Shown: in pieces, positions 36,865-47,991 of the stretch
Position numbering within the stretch: position 1 is the first letter of the stretch
How the letters are laid out: every line of letters starts with the position of its first letter
From: Trichoplusia ni
Taxonomy: Eukaryota; Arthropoda; Insecta; Lepidoptera; Noctuidae
Length of the DNA stretch: 64,000 nt
Reading direction: 5' to 3'
NCBI RefSeq assembly: GCF_003590095.1
Contig: NC_039478.1
Location: forward strand, 12,648,001 to 12,712,000
Program-made: the position numbers and the translations under genes
The notes under the pieces: generated by a model
The model's database searches: none
What the model was told of the DNA's origin: nothing
The model's input: only the letters and a program-made list of their open reading frames with translations

Positions 36865-38203
36865 TGCTTCAAAGTGAACTGATATGGGTGGTATGAGAAT
36901 ACGAAGTATTTAAATATGTTTAGACTATAATTAAAGTTATCAGTTGACGATTATAAGTTGGGATTTTTTTTTAAGTCTTTTTTTATAAAAGGTAGTATAC
37001 ACAGTATGTAGTGCAGTAATAAATGTATAGCCAATGGTTTCCATCCATTTTTTCATCTCTTTACCCGATTCAAAATGGAGATGATTGAACAGCGTATTTT
37101 CACTTAAATCTCTGTTACACGTCACCAAAACCATCGACCCATGTTTCTAAAGTAGTATTGTTAATTATAAGAACTGCTTTAAATTTATAAGTTTATTAGC
37201 CTGTAACGGCGAACGTCTCCTGTAAGGCCTCTTTTATTCTGCTACAATGTCACATCTATGCTATTTCCTTCTAATTCGCAAGCAAAACATACAACGATTT
37301 GAGACCAAAATGTTTTAGGGGAAAAATGTGCAACATTTATGGTTACTCAATAATTAGATTAAAAAAAAGAAACATTAAAGTTGACTTTAAAATTAGAAAT
37401 ACTTCATGGATTAATTAAATATAAAATATTACCTACTCAACGAATCAATTATATCAGTTGCAGTTTTAAGTAAAATTCTACTAAAACAAAGATTTATATA
37501 ACAACTTTAGTCGGTGTTTAAAATATTTGAATAAATCATCGGGGTGACATTTTCACAGAGAAAACCCCGCTAATAAAATAATTAAAAAAAAACATTACTT
37601 GAAAGAAATTTAGCAATAAGTATACCACGGCCTTAACGGATATTGGCCCTTTGGCAAACAATAAACTGTTACGTTCTCAGAGTTATTTAAAAGCCAATGT
37701 TTTTTTATTTATGTGATAAAGGTGCGGTTTTTACTTTCACCGGATTTCGACGATTACGGCACTTTACACGCCCTTTAGAATCTCTACTGATTTGCATAAA
37801 CTGCGTGGTTTAACATAAACCGTGTGGTTTAGTAATACCAATGTAAAATAACCTTATGTTGAATAGTTATTGATAAGTTATAATTGCTTTTGCTCATGTC
37901 CGATTCATAGCGAAAATGTTTATTCTTCTTAATTGCTAGAAAACCCATATCAACGTATATGTATGACTGACGAGCCCGTTTTTTAATTAAGTACCTGTAA
38001 TAATTATTTAAAATTATCCTATGCAATTATTCTTGCTTGTTAGAAAAAGTATAAACGCTATTATAATGGGCGTTTTAATTTATGGTGTTGTCTTCTTATC
38101 GCTTAAGTATTTTAATGAGCTTCACTTTTTTTGTTGTTCCTGATCAAACGAAATCCTTAAAGAAGCAGTTAGCGGGTTTTGGGGAACGCATTTGCCCAGC
38201 AGT
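36865..38203. other. Intergenic, no gene seen
   Basis: 5' flank of the Tyr/Pro-rich gene and AT-rich DNA. Minus frames at 36940-37134 and 37829-38026 are unsupported. Confidence 0.45.
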
Positions 38204-39291
38204 GGTACAAAATATATATATATAGTCCTCCTTATCGTTTTCGATAACGGCGACCATTGGCAATTCACCTCCTAGCGTGAGCCCTGATGTGACTGGCTAG
38301 ACCGAGTTTGGATCTAAACACTCGGTCGCAAGCGCTGCAGTAAAGTTGACCCGCAGAATTGAGAGTATAGGTGTACGACGGCTTAGGCTTCTCTTTTTGG
38401 GCTTGGCGCTTTTCGTCTAGCTTCTGGAGTCGTTTTACATCGAACGACTTGACGTTTTCAAAAACAGTTTTGCGCCAAGAGGATCTATTTAATGCAAGCC
38501 TCTCCCAGTCCTTAGGATCAATAGCGCAAGCCTTCAGATGTCTTTTGAACACGTCCTTGTAGCGCAGATATTGTCCTCCAAGCTTCCGTTTACCTTCAGC
38601 CATCTCGGAATAGAAGATCGCTTTGGGTAGACGGTGGTCGTCCATACGAAGGACGTGTCCACACCACCTGAGCTGTCGCTGCATAAGTAGTGCCTCCATT
38701 CCATACATATTCGAGCGTCGAAGAACCTCTGTATTGGGAATGTGATCCTGCCACTTAATCCCCAAGATGGACCTAAGACACCGCAGATGAAACGTGTCAA
38801 GCTTCCTTACGTCTGATTTATAGAGGCACCAAGTCTCTGCGCCGTACATAAGCACAGGCATGACTAGCGCTTTGTAGACATTAATTTTGGTCTGTAACTT
38901 TATGTCATGAGATCTCCAGACACGGTCGTTGAGCCGGCCAAAGGTTGCAGCAGCACTTGCAACGCGTAATGGTATCTCCGAAGCTAAGGTGTTATCAGAT
39001 CTTATACAGCTACCTAGATATTTAAAATGAGATACTTCCTGTAGTGGCTTTCTATCAACTTTTACAGTTTCTTTGTTTGACTCTTGTCCACGTAGAGGTT
39101 GCTTGAGAATTTGTGTTTTAGAGATGCTAATGACTAAGCGAAACCTTTGACATGACTGATGAAGTGCATCCACATATAATTGCAGATGTGTCATGCTGTT
39201 AGACATAAGGCACACATCATCAGCATACAGAATCTCCAGAATGGAGATCTTCGTCAATTTTTTTTTTTTTTTTTTTTTTTGGTACAAAATA
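38204..39291 (-). mobile_element. 5'-truncated LINE with 11-bp target-site duplication
   Basis: Flanked by GGTACAAAATA at 38204-38214 and 39281-39291. Inside, the minus strand reads through about 330 codons (to 38265) of a non-LTR reverse transcriptase C-terminal half. It begins at the YADD catalytic motif (ILYADDVCLMS) and continues through the thumb and the region HFKYLGSCI, VYKALVMPVLMYGAETW and RQLRWCGHVLRM. It ends in a C2H2-type finger (C-x2-C-x12-H-x3-H in CSACDRVFRSKLGLASHIRAH). No endonuclease or N-terminal RT remains, so it cannot move itself. The 3' end has a TA-repeat tail (38211-38222). Oddly, a ~22-base A tract (minus strand) sits at the truncated 5' junction. The frame is still open, so insertion looks recent. 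Confidence 0.9.
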
Positions 39292-39515
39292 GGCTACATA
39301 AAAAGGGAAACTATTGAGAAGATACCTTTGGCTGTACAACGCCTACTGAAAAAGAAAAGAAATAAGTACCATAAACACGCAACATGCACTGTGTTGCATT
39401 TTATGTTATGGACTTACGATGGTAATGTTAGGTAAGGTAAAATAAGATCTATTACGGTCTATTTTTTTATTTGGCCATCATTTATATAAAATGAAAGAAA
39501 CATATCATTTATTTT

Positions 39516-40162
39516 TCATGGAAAATCAGGCGCTCTTGCGAACCAGTCCGTTGCATTTTGCACCCAATTCCTACCATTGTTAAGATTGAATATTCGAACC
39601 ATGTTGTTCAGGAAGGTTTCCACGTTTATGTCTGGGTCCTCAACTTGTGTTGGAGTTTCTGTAGAAGACGAGGCATCGGCTTGACGTTTTTCGCGGGCTT
39701 GGAATGCCGAATGAAGGGTCTCGAAGAGGCATAGGAATAAGAGGATGCTTAGTATCTTTACCTGTAACCAGAATAATATACATACTTTTAGAAGATCCGG
39801 CTAAATAGTGGTGTTGGGAAGTGGAAAAATACGAAAATGGTTTGGACGAAAGTTACACTATTATTTTTCCGCAAGATATTTTTTCAATTACGGTTATTGT
39901 AAAGCTAGTCTTTCCCAGAGCTTCCAAGTTTCATTGTTTATATGATCACGGCATACTCAAACTGTTGCAACAATAGAGAAACAAATAGTAGTTCCTCGGG
40001 TACAGAATATGACCTTTTTCTGGTTCCATCTGAGTGTGATAAATAAAAGACTTATTCCTTACATGTCTTACTTACGGAAAGAGGCCTGTGCAAAGCAGAG
40101 GGACATTTATAGGCTCGTATTATATTCATATTAAATAATACATTACTTACCTTCAAAGCCAT
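39516..40162 (-). CDS. N1: small secreted peptide precursor, IFNLNN family
   Basis: Exon 1 is 40151-40162 (M A L K, donor 'gtaagt') and exon 2 is 39516-39761 (acceptor 'ggttacag'), phase 0. The 85-residue product begins MALK-VKILSILLFLCLFETLHS, a signal peptide, then AFQAREKRQADAS with a dibasic KR before Gln. The mature part carries the family core IFNLNNGRNWVQNATDWFAR and ends APDFP. N2 and N3 have the same exon layout and core. Cleavage after KR would leave an N-terminal Gln able to cyclise. I infer a processed, amphipathic, secreted peptide; activity unknown. Confidence 0.85.
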
Positions 40163-40196
40163 GACAGAAATTTTGGAAAATTTAATTGTTTACGAA

Positions 40197-40205
40197 GTTT
40201 ATATA
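40197..40205 (-). promoter_or_regulatory. TATA box of N1
   Basis: Minus strand TATATAAAC, 35-43 bases upstream of the N1 ATG. Confidence 0.6.
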
Positions 40206-40469
40206 CAAGTCATATCTATATTCTTAAACATAACAATAACTTAAACTTAATTGGCAAGTTCGATAACAACATGACATAATTTTTAGAGATAAACTAAGGT
40301 TAATTGAGGTCCTTATTTTTTTTAGGAATTTGATTTTTCACTTTCAGGAATTTGATTTTCTTGTCGCTTTTGCTTTGTGAACATTCAAGGAACATGCACA
40401 AAGACCAACAGATTCAGGTCAAGAATGTTTATAACAATCGTGGGGTATAATACCTGCAAATGATTGTTC

Positions 40470-40540
40470 TATACCGGGATTGCACCCGCGACCGTTGTAT
40501 TTAATGGTTATGGTCACATTTAACACTCGGCTATTCACGT
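40470..40540 (-). mobile_element. tRNA-like SINE head relic
   Basis: 'ataccgggattgcacccgcg' contains a B-box-like sequence (minus strand 'cgcgggtgcaatcccggta'), with an A-box-like region about 45 bases away. Similar to 7005-7079 and 54790-54866. Confidence 0.4.
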
Positions 40541-41330
40541 AGTTATGCCATAAAATATATTCTTTATTATTTAGACATTTGGACATCAATTCAGAATCAG
40601 GGTCAGGTCAGGAAATCAAACAAGGTCTTGAAAAAATGTATTTAAAACAAAAATAATTACCTACGTTGAGAATGTTTAACATAAACTAAGATCATTGAAT
40701 CTCTAACCTCTTTGGTTTACACCTCAAACCTTGTTTATATGTACAAAATATGCTTAGCATCAACTTACAGCAATCCGAGTCTTGTAATTTTTATGAAAGG
40801 CGTTTAAATAAGAATATTCAATCTTTAAATCTTAGATACAAAAGTCTACGTTAGTTAAGTAGCTTGTTCATAGTCTTCCTAGTCTTTCCACTAGGTAAAC
40901 TAATCTACATAGACTTAAAACTATCCATTTAAACTGGTCTAAAAGAAGGGAAAATTAAATAGTGTTGATCAATCGTTTGACTTTGTAAATGTACATTCTA
41001 TGTTATAAAAGTCAAGTTGTGAAACTTTATTTAACAAGTTTTATGCCCTCTTTCCCTTTATCTGTTTTTAACTACTGTGTTTACTTTATTTTTATATATT
41101 TAATTCATCGATAAGATTATCGCTTGTTGTGAATGTTACCAACTTGTCACTATTTGACCATATTTATTTTGCATTAAATAAACAATTGTTAATTAAAATG
41201 TAATTGTAGAATCTACCTATGTATGTTTGTATCATATCTCAAATATTTATGGCAGGATGCAACGGTTTTAATTACAGAATTCGGTTATCAATTATGTTAA
41301 TATTGTGCGCAATAAAAGTTATGAACAGCG

Positions 41331-41337
41331 TATAAAT
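41331..41337 (+). promoter_or_regulatory. TATA box of N2
   Basis: TATAAAT, 38 bases before the N2 ATG at 41375. Confidence 0.6.
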
Positions 41338-41374
41338 TGACAGTCAACGAGGGTTACATACAAACATTTTAACC

Positions 41375-41989
41375 ATGGCTTTCAAGGTAAAAATTATATT
41401 TCTTCTTCACCTAATTGTCAGAATTTCTTTTTAGACGTATATTTTTTGGCTGTAGTCAAATCAAGCATTTTGCAGGTTTAATTTGACCTTCTTCCCAGTC
41501 AGCGATTGGGCTGAATAGCACGTGTATGGATATTGCATGAGAATGCAATATAATAATGTAGACGCAGAGGTGATACTAGTTGAAAGATAGCCTCTTAGCT
41601 CCGCTATAAAACGAGTTTTATATCAATTGCTTTTTTTGTTACACCCCTTCTGTCGCTACAGAATCAGATATATATACAATTCACATACTTGTAGGCAATG
41701 CACAAAACGACCATTTACATAAATTCAGCATTTTGTATTTTTACAGGTGAACCTTTTCAGTGTTTTCCTCTTCATCTTTCTCTTCAGTTTCATTCACGCG
41801 GGGATTGTGAAGCGCCAGGCTACAACGGAGTCTCCTTCCGAAGCTCGCTCTGGTGATGATGAGGATCTTAATGTACAAAGCTCGCTCGACAATATAGCAC
41901 AAATATTCAATCTAAACAATGCAGCGAATTGGCTGCAAAATGCCCGCGGTTGGTTCACGAATAGACCAGATTTTGACAATAATGAATAA
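41375..41989 (+). CDS. N2: small secreted peptide precursor, IFNLNN family
   Basis: Exon 1 is 41375-41386 (M A F K, donor 'gtaaaa') and exon 2 is 41747-41989 (acceptor 'tttttacag'), phase 0. The 84-residue product begins MAFK-VNLFSVFLFIFLFSFIHA, a signal peptide, then GIVKRQATTES (dibasic KR before Gln). An acidic linker follows, then the core IAQIFNLNNAANWLQNARGW and a C-terminus FTNRPDFDNNE. It is on the opposite strand to N1 and N3, and most similar to N3 in the signal and KRQATTE region. Confidence 0.9.
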
Positions 41990-43569
41990 TTATTAATTAT
42001 TATCATTGTAATATGTAGAACTTATTGTAATGTAATATGATAATAAATATATACTAAAGAAATTACTTTTCATTTATAGGAAGATGATAAATTTCAGAAA
42101 ACAGCTTTAGATGGTTAGTGACAAATATTGGTCTTACTTGGCAAATCGGATGGGATTGCTTTTTTCCTAAGGGTCAACACAGATCTGACATACCTGCAAG
42201 CGTCGATTTTACTACAAATATGTATATGTCAAATCTTTCAACTTTTTACACTTTAGTAAGCTGCGTAACTGGTAATTGGCAACCTAGGTACGCAGGTGGG
42301 TTCAGTAGGGTAGGTCAGTAGGTTCTATGATAATTTTCGACCGAATATGTTTAGCCAAACAAGTTCAAAATATGGAAAATTTGTACTAAATATTTTTACT
42401 AAATTCTTATTCGCTGTGCGCATTAGGCGAATACAGTAAAATTTATAAAGCCAATTGCTGGAATTACTGGTCATAGGATTCGAAAAAGGTATGCAAGTAT
42501 GATCACTTGGCCGCTGCATAAGCTCATAATTTAGAATTACGGTTGCAGCCGTTGAATCCGCATTCATTGGGATTGCGCATAAGAAAACCGTTATAAAATA
42601 TTTACCTATGCTTCAAAGTACATCCATCGTTTTCATTAAATATGTGTTAAAACAAATTCCAGAATATCAATCAAGCATTGGAATTTATCAAGAACTGTGT
42701 GTATATTATTAAATACCAATACCATGAATCACGAATTTACACCACTTTTTACGTATTATTAAAGTAAAACCATACAAGTTAATACTAAACATAGCCCTTC
42801 AGTATTACAGTGGCATTCTTTTAATAATTCTACTGTGCGTATGACTGTCGAGAACTCCTTCTAAACGGCTGGACTGATTCGTTTCTTTTTCGATGCTTTT
42901 TGTGGCATCCAGGATGATTCCGATTGATATATCACCTAGTTATGTTAGAGATAGATACTGGGATGGGTTTATACCAATGATGCCTGGCTACTGGGCTTAG
43001 AAAGATATGTATGTATTTCTTCTTTTGTCTCCCACTTGCAATGGTGGGCAATATAAATTATTTTTTTTTGTTTTTTCTGTGGTTTTCGTTTATGTCATTG
43101 TTAATTTTGGCAATGAGGAAATGTGTAGCTTGCTAGACCCAATAATAGGGCTACATCGTCATAGTGACTATAAATCATCATAATTAAATTTATAGACACT
43201 ATTTGTGCCAAAACAGAACAGATTCTTTGAGGTTAAGGTTTTTTACCTGCAGTTATGAAAACCAGACGCCGTGTAAGGCGCTGTGTCCCTTCTACCTACT
43301 ACTGTAAAGATAATCTGAAGTACATCTGTTCTAAGGAGAATCTTTTTCACGAACTGGCTGGGATTTTGCTCCGTATTTCTCTTTAAATCGAGTTGGTATT
43401 CTTGGAGAAAAGACATTAAATTACATAAGTTTACGAGCAAAATTGGATCATGATGAATCTTTGAAAATTTCCACTGAACAAACAAGGAAACCATGAACAA
43501 AACAATTTAGTTCCATACGTAGATATTTATTATCATACTTCAACCGAAAACCTTCTCGATACAATATGA
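41990..43569. other. Intergenic between N2 and N3
   Basis: AT-rich. Near 42845-42990 a segment 'cggctggactgattcgtttc...gatagatactgggatgggttt' resembles the 3' tail of a degenerate transposable element. No other gene supported. Confidence 0.4.
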
Positions 43570-44250
43570 TCATTTACCATCATCATCAAAATCTGGTGTG
43601 TTGGTGAACCAGCTGTCAGCAAATTGTTGCCATCCTGGGGCATTGTTAAGGTTGAATATTTGTGCCATGTTCCTGAGCATGCCTCGGATGTCTGGTTCGG
43701 GTTGAGAGAAACCTTCTTGAGGGGTCTCAGTGGTAGCCTGGCGCTTCACAATCCCCGCGTGGATGAAACTGAACAGGTAGATGAAGAGGAACACAGCAAA
43801 AGGGTTTACCTGTAATAAAAGAAGTATGAATAAGTCAATAAATTGTTGTAAATATTCGTGATCTGATATATTCCCGTATGACAACTTAGATCATCAAATA
43901 TTGAGTTAGTCTTGTAATTAAATAAAATTGCCAGTCAGAAATCTCTAAAGGACAAGGGTTCCTTTTTTAGACATTAACAAAATTTAAGTTAGATTACAAA
44001 ATCCTAATGAGTATTGAATTAGGTTTTAAATTGATTGATATAAACTTTTTTAACTTTAAATTTGTTTTGGACCGTTAAATTAAAAAATGGCGTACACTTT
44101 TTGTCTGTTCAAATTTAACTTTACCAATATTAAATATTAAAAATTAAGAGCCAGTTTATAGTTAACACTATATCCTTATATGTATAGTGATAAAAAAGCT
44201 TAGATTGAATTGCAGAACACAAACAACATAATTCTTACCTGGGATGCCAT
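43570..44250 (-). CDS. N3: small secreted peptide precursor, IFNLNN family
   Basis: Exon 1 is 44239-44250 (M A S Q, donor 'gtaaga') and exon 2 is 43570-43809 (acceptor 'cttttattacag'), phase 0. The 83-residue product begins MASQ-VNPFAVFLFIYLFSFIHA, a signal peptide, then GIVKRQATTET, a linker, the core MAQIFNLNNAPGWQQFADSW and a C-terminus FTNTPDFDDDGK. The longer frame starting upstream in the intron is an artefact. With N1 and N2 it forms a three-gene cluster of mixed orientation. Confidence 0.9.
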
Positions 44251-44569
44251 TGTTATAAATGTTTGTTTGTTAGACTCCCTGCCTTCCAATATATATGGTA
44301 TCCATATCTCTTGTCGTGAACATATCACAGCATTTTTAACTTAATTGCCTTAATTGATTAAGGTAGACGACAATTAAAAGGATACATCCTGTCATAAATA
44401 TTTGAAGCTCTGATAATAAAACGCAACGCCCTAAGAATTTTCATTTTCTTGTGAGATAACAAAAGGCATACCACTAGCAAAAATACTGTTGTAGTGCTAC
44501 CACATTTTTTTTGTTAGTAGTTCAGTACCGTGTTACTTACGTATAGACATGATTTTTTCCTAAGCCCGA

Positions 44570-44725
44570 TTCCCTCTGCAAGGAGTTGGAGAAAACAGGA
44601 ATCTGTGTGTGTTGCGAGAGGTTTTACAATTATTCAAGGCATCCAGACTCAGACAAGTATTCGTGGATTGCAGAAATGAACCTGTGGCACGTCGCTCATA
44701 TTGGGTTTGGTGTAGTGACCCTATA
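44570..44725. repeat. Degenerate dispersed repeat, copy 3
   Basis: 'gtggcacgtcgctcatattgggtttggtgtagtgacc' parallels the 3' part of the repeat at 5580-5735. The open frame at 44609-44806 overlaps it and is not a gene. Confidence 0.5.
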
Positions 44726-45053
44726 CGAGATGCTAATCCTAATAAATATTTAAAGTCGAAAAGATTTACTCATCATCTAATAATAAATCATCACTATCAA
44801 AGTTAGGTACTAAGACAATCGATCAAAGTATTAAAAATAATACTAATACGTTCTAAGTCCATTTCAGCATCGTTTTTGCATCCATGTGTTCATAATTGCA
44901 TAATACATCTTTAAGAAGATTACATTGAAATAGCCATAAATTATCAATATATCTTGTATCGGTTTACTTCATATTTCGTAATTACTAATACAAGATATGA
45001 ATCTGTTGTGAACTGATTCATGCCGTATCAGTTTTTCGAGTAGTGAGACGTGA

Positions 45054-45095
45054 TATTTATAATATTCAAATCACTTAAATGCGCTGTCATCAGTC
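45054..45095 (+). promoter_or_regulatory. Core promoter candidate of P1
   Basis: TATTTATAAT at 45054-45063 is followed about 30 bases later by TCAGTC (45090-45095), a good match to the arthropod initiator TCAGT. The P1 ATG lies about 40 bases beyond. Confidence 0.5.
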
Positions 45096-45133
45096 ATGTT
45101 TATTATTAAGTTATATAGTTTTATTCTGAACGA

Positions 45134-45812
45134 ATGATGCAGCGGAAATTCGTGACCTTGCTGGCATTGGTATTTAAATATTATAATTTACACACTTCTT
45201 GATAAATTCCATTGTTTTTACGTGTATTAAGGCAAATGTAAATGTTTGATTTCAAGAGAATTGTTAAAAAAAACATTATTATGTCACGGTTTTATTTTAT
45301 TATTGATATTATTTTTTTTACTTTAATTGAAATTTTATGCTGTGTCCTAAATTAATTTTAGGAGATTTCTTTTTCACTTCTCCTTTTTAAAAGGAGTTAA
45401 ATAACGACTAAGCGATACTTCTGCGTCTTCGAATAGTATTATTGTCTGAGGACTGCACGAAAAAGGGGTGTACCTTTCTTCCACGATTGCTATACTTACA
45501 ATTACTTCAAAACCTGATATCATACCCTTAGAACCAAAAATAATGATAATTACCCTTTTTTAAGGCGAACCAAGATTTCATTTTTGTTAACAAAAATAAT
45601 TATGTCCATTTTCTTTTCAGACATTAATTCTCCAACTGCTAACTCCAGCGGAGTCAGCAAAAACTCATTGGAAGCGACAAACGTGGTCAGGCTTTATGGA
45701 TACGATGAAAGACTTTGGTTACAAAGTGAAGTCCACCGCACAGGATGCCGGATACAGCTTAAAATCGTTTTGTAATAAGGCGGGAAAGTGGTTCCAGAAT
45801 TTATCGTTTTAG
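45134..45812 (+). CDS. P1: small secreted peptide, 11-mer family
   Basis: Exon 1 is 45134-45169 (MMQRKFVTLLAL, donor 'gtattt') and exon 2 is 45621-45812 (acceptor 'ttcttttcag'), phase 0; 75 residues. The signal peptide spans the junction (LLAL|TLILQLLTPAESA). The mature part begins KTHWKRQTWSGFMDTMKDFG, matching the THxxRxxTW-x-[VF]-x-D pattern of P4-P8. It continues as three helical ~11-residue steps to KAGKWFQNLSF. It is more basic than its paralogues and has the only cysteine in the family (SFCNKAG). A different open frame beginning at 45584 crosses the intron and is not used. First member of the array. Confidence 0.8.
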
Positions 45813-47125
45813 ACTCTACATAGAGAAACGCTGATCTTAAAACTCGCTCTATAAATATAACAGTCGTGTTTGGAAGTACAGCAAACGCACATAATAGTGT
45901 AGTTGTTATGTTTCATGCTGTCTTTGTAACGTCTTAGTGAGTTGTTGAGACTAATGGACATCTTGAAACGTCATTTAGCTAAGCGTCGTTCATGTATCTT
46001 CTTTTTGCCTTCATATGACAGAGACGGTGAAAGTTGAGTGTGTTTTCAGTATGTATCAAGATTAACATGTAAGATCAAAAGTGGGACTGATAATAATATG
46101 GTGTGTTTAATTAAATAAGTAGCGATGTTGGGTGCATTGAACTGCAAAGAGTGTTAGCACTTTAAAATATGAACTAGATACTCGTTGAAAGAGGGGGAAG
46201 AGAAGTGCATGCTTTAATTTATGCTATTCAATTTTTGCCACACAAAGGGCTGTGCTTTTTCTAATTATTTCGTACTGATGTAGATATTTATAAGCAACAT
46301 TAAACCATGAAGTCACGTACAGCGTTTGGTGTGGCAGAGTGTTAACCGCCTTAAACAACGATATGATAATGGAAAATAAGTAGGAATTTGTGTTTTGTAT
46401 TAAACTCTATGAAGTAAACTGTTTTTGTTGTTGTGTATACTCTTCTCTTATGCCTAGGCTTTCTGCCATCAAATCCGAGATCTGATCCTATTTGCAATTA
46501 ATATTAACACGCTTTTTTTTGAAATTACGTTAGTTTATATCACTTTCCTGCTGAGTGTTATTTAACATAATAGCTTGATTGAAATTAATTAATTTGCCTA
46601 CTACACAAATCACTTGAGAAAATTAAATAGACTACATGATTTGTAGTCTATTTAATTATTATTTTTTTGTATATGAGTGATATTAAATTGGTAATTTGAG
46701 ACATTGCGTAACAAAAAAGAGATCTTGAGACCAGAATACAAAGCATTAGAACGTTCCTATAAGAACCTATTGCGTAGTATGGAGATAATCCTTACTTACT
46801 CTGTAATTAAATCGGATGTCATAAAATGAAATTGACGTGAAATCGAAATCGTTATCTAACTACTACTAAGCTCATTTCGAATCGTATTTATTTTCTTGAG
46901 GAAGGCAAAACTGAATTTATTGTGTTATTTTACAAAAATCTGAATTCACAAGTTAATGTATAGCAAAGAAAGACGAGATAAATATCAAGGTGTTTCAACA
47001 CGCTTGCTTTGATATGGAGATGAAGTAAAATCGAAATGATAGCAAGTGATTACGACCTCAGCAGCTAAACACCAAAAAAATAAATAAGGTTATATCGAAT
47101 ATGAATGCCTGCATGCATGTAAATT
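45813..47125. other. Intergenic between P1 and P2
   Basis: Holds the hairpin at 46621-46657. From about 46815 on, the sequence is alignable with the P3 upstream region (49330 onward; for example 'tgaaatcgaaatcgttatct'), so the P2/P3 duplication included the promoter. Confidence 0.55.
46621..46657. repeat. Perfect 16-base inverted repeat
   Basis: AATTAAATAGACTACA and its exact reverse complement around a 5-base loop. It lies between P1 and P2 and is not near a stop codon. Confidence 0.85.
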
Positions 47126-47991
47126 ATGAGTCGAATATTTGTGATCCAGTTAGCATTGGTAATGACCTATATTAATAGGTACATGTATGAACAGATACTT
47201 GTAATTCTTCTTCACCGCTGGCGAGGCATTTATTTTTACAAAAATCTTTTAATGTCATCAATTTAATTTCAGGTTTTAATTCTCCAAATAATCTCTACAT
47301 ATAATCTGCGATATACACCAATACCACCCTTTATCGATCCTAGCATCAAGCTTGGTGCAGATTACTCGGATGATATTTTATTTAAAAAATCGGTAAATAA
47401 AGTAAATATTGATTTTTTTTGTAAATATTTTGTAAATAAAGTAAATATTATATTACATAGTAGAAATTTCAGGCACAGTCAACCGGTTTGTTAAATAAAT
47501 TTTCTGAATTTGAATGGTTGGTCTGTTGGTAAACTAAAGGCTGAAGAAAAATATATCTTTAGATACTTCTAAATAGATATTATGAACTAAAATAACTTTG
47601 GCTTTATAAAACTGTCATAACAATGGAATTCCAAAAAAACGAAAATCAAAGTAATCAAAGTTTGTAAGCACCTATTCTCATTAAGATTATCAAATTTCAG
47701 GTGTTTTTTATAAACCTTGGGAAAAATGTAACAATTTCACATCAAAAGTCAACCAAGCATCCTCCCAGGACAGTGGATGAAGTTGCGCATGACGTAGTTG
47801 ACTCAGTTAAAGACTTCGGGCACAAAGTAGGGGATGGAGTACAAGATTTCGGGCACAGAGTAGGGGATGGAGTACAAGATTTTGGTCACAAAGTAGGGGA
47901 TGAAATGTACGAGATTGGAAGCAAAGTAGGTGACGGGGTACAACATGCGTGGCACCAAACAGTCGATTGGTTTAAAGGCGTATTTGGTTAG
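47126..47991 (+). CDS. P2: secreted peptide with four 11-residue repeats
   Basis: Exons are 47126-47158 (MSRIFVIQLAL, donor 'gtaatg'), 47273-47392 (40 codons) and 47701-47991, with all junctions phase 0. Predicted product 147 residues. The signal peptide is completed by exon 2 (VLILQIISTY), which then adds a proline-rich pro-region (YTPIPPFIDP). Exon 3 carries VFFINLGKN, a basic linker, VAHDVVDS and then consecutive 11-mers VKDFGHKVGDG / VQDFGHRVGDG / VQDFGHKVGDE / MYEIGSKVGDG, closing with VQHAWHQTVDWFKGVFG. The repeats (47806-47937, 33 bp each) have the periodicity of lipid-binding 11-mer helices such as those of synuclein or perilipin; that comparison is inference. Exon 2 is a symmetrical cassette, absent from P4-P8. 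P3 is its duplicate. Confidence 0.85.

Noticed and set aside
38371..38800. Open frames on both strands inside the LINE
   Set aside because: Shadows of the reverse-transcriptase frame.
43243..43500. 85-residue minus-strand frame beside N3
   Set aside because: No signal peptide, domain, paralogue or splice evidence.
45584..45775. 63-residue frame over P1 exon 2
   Set aside because: Different frame from the paralogue-supported one and it starts inside the intron.
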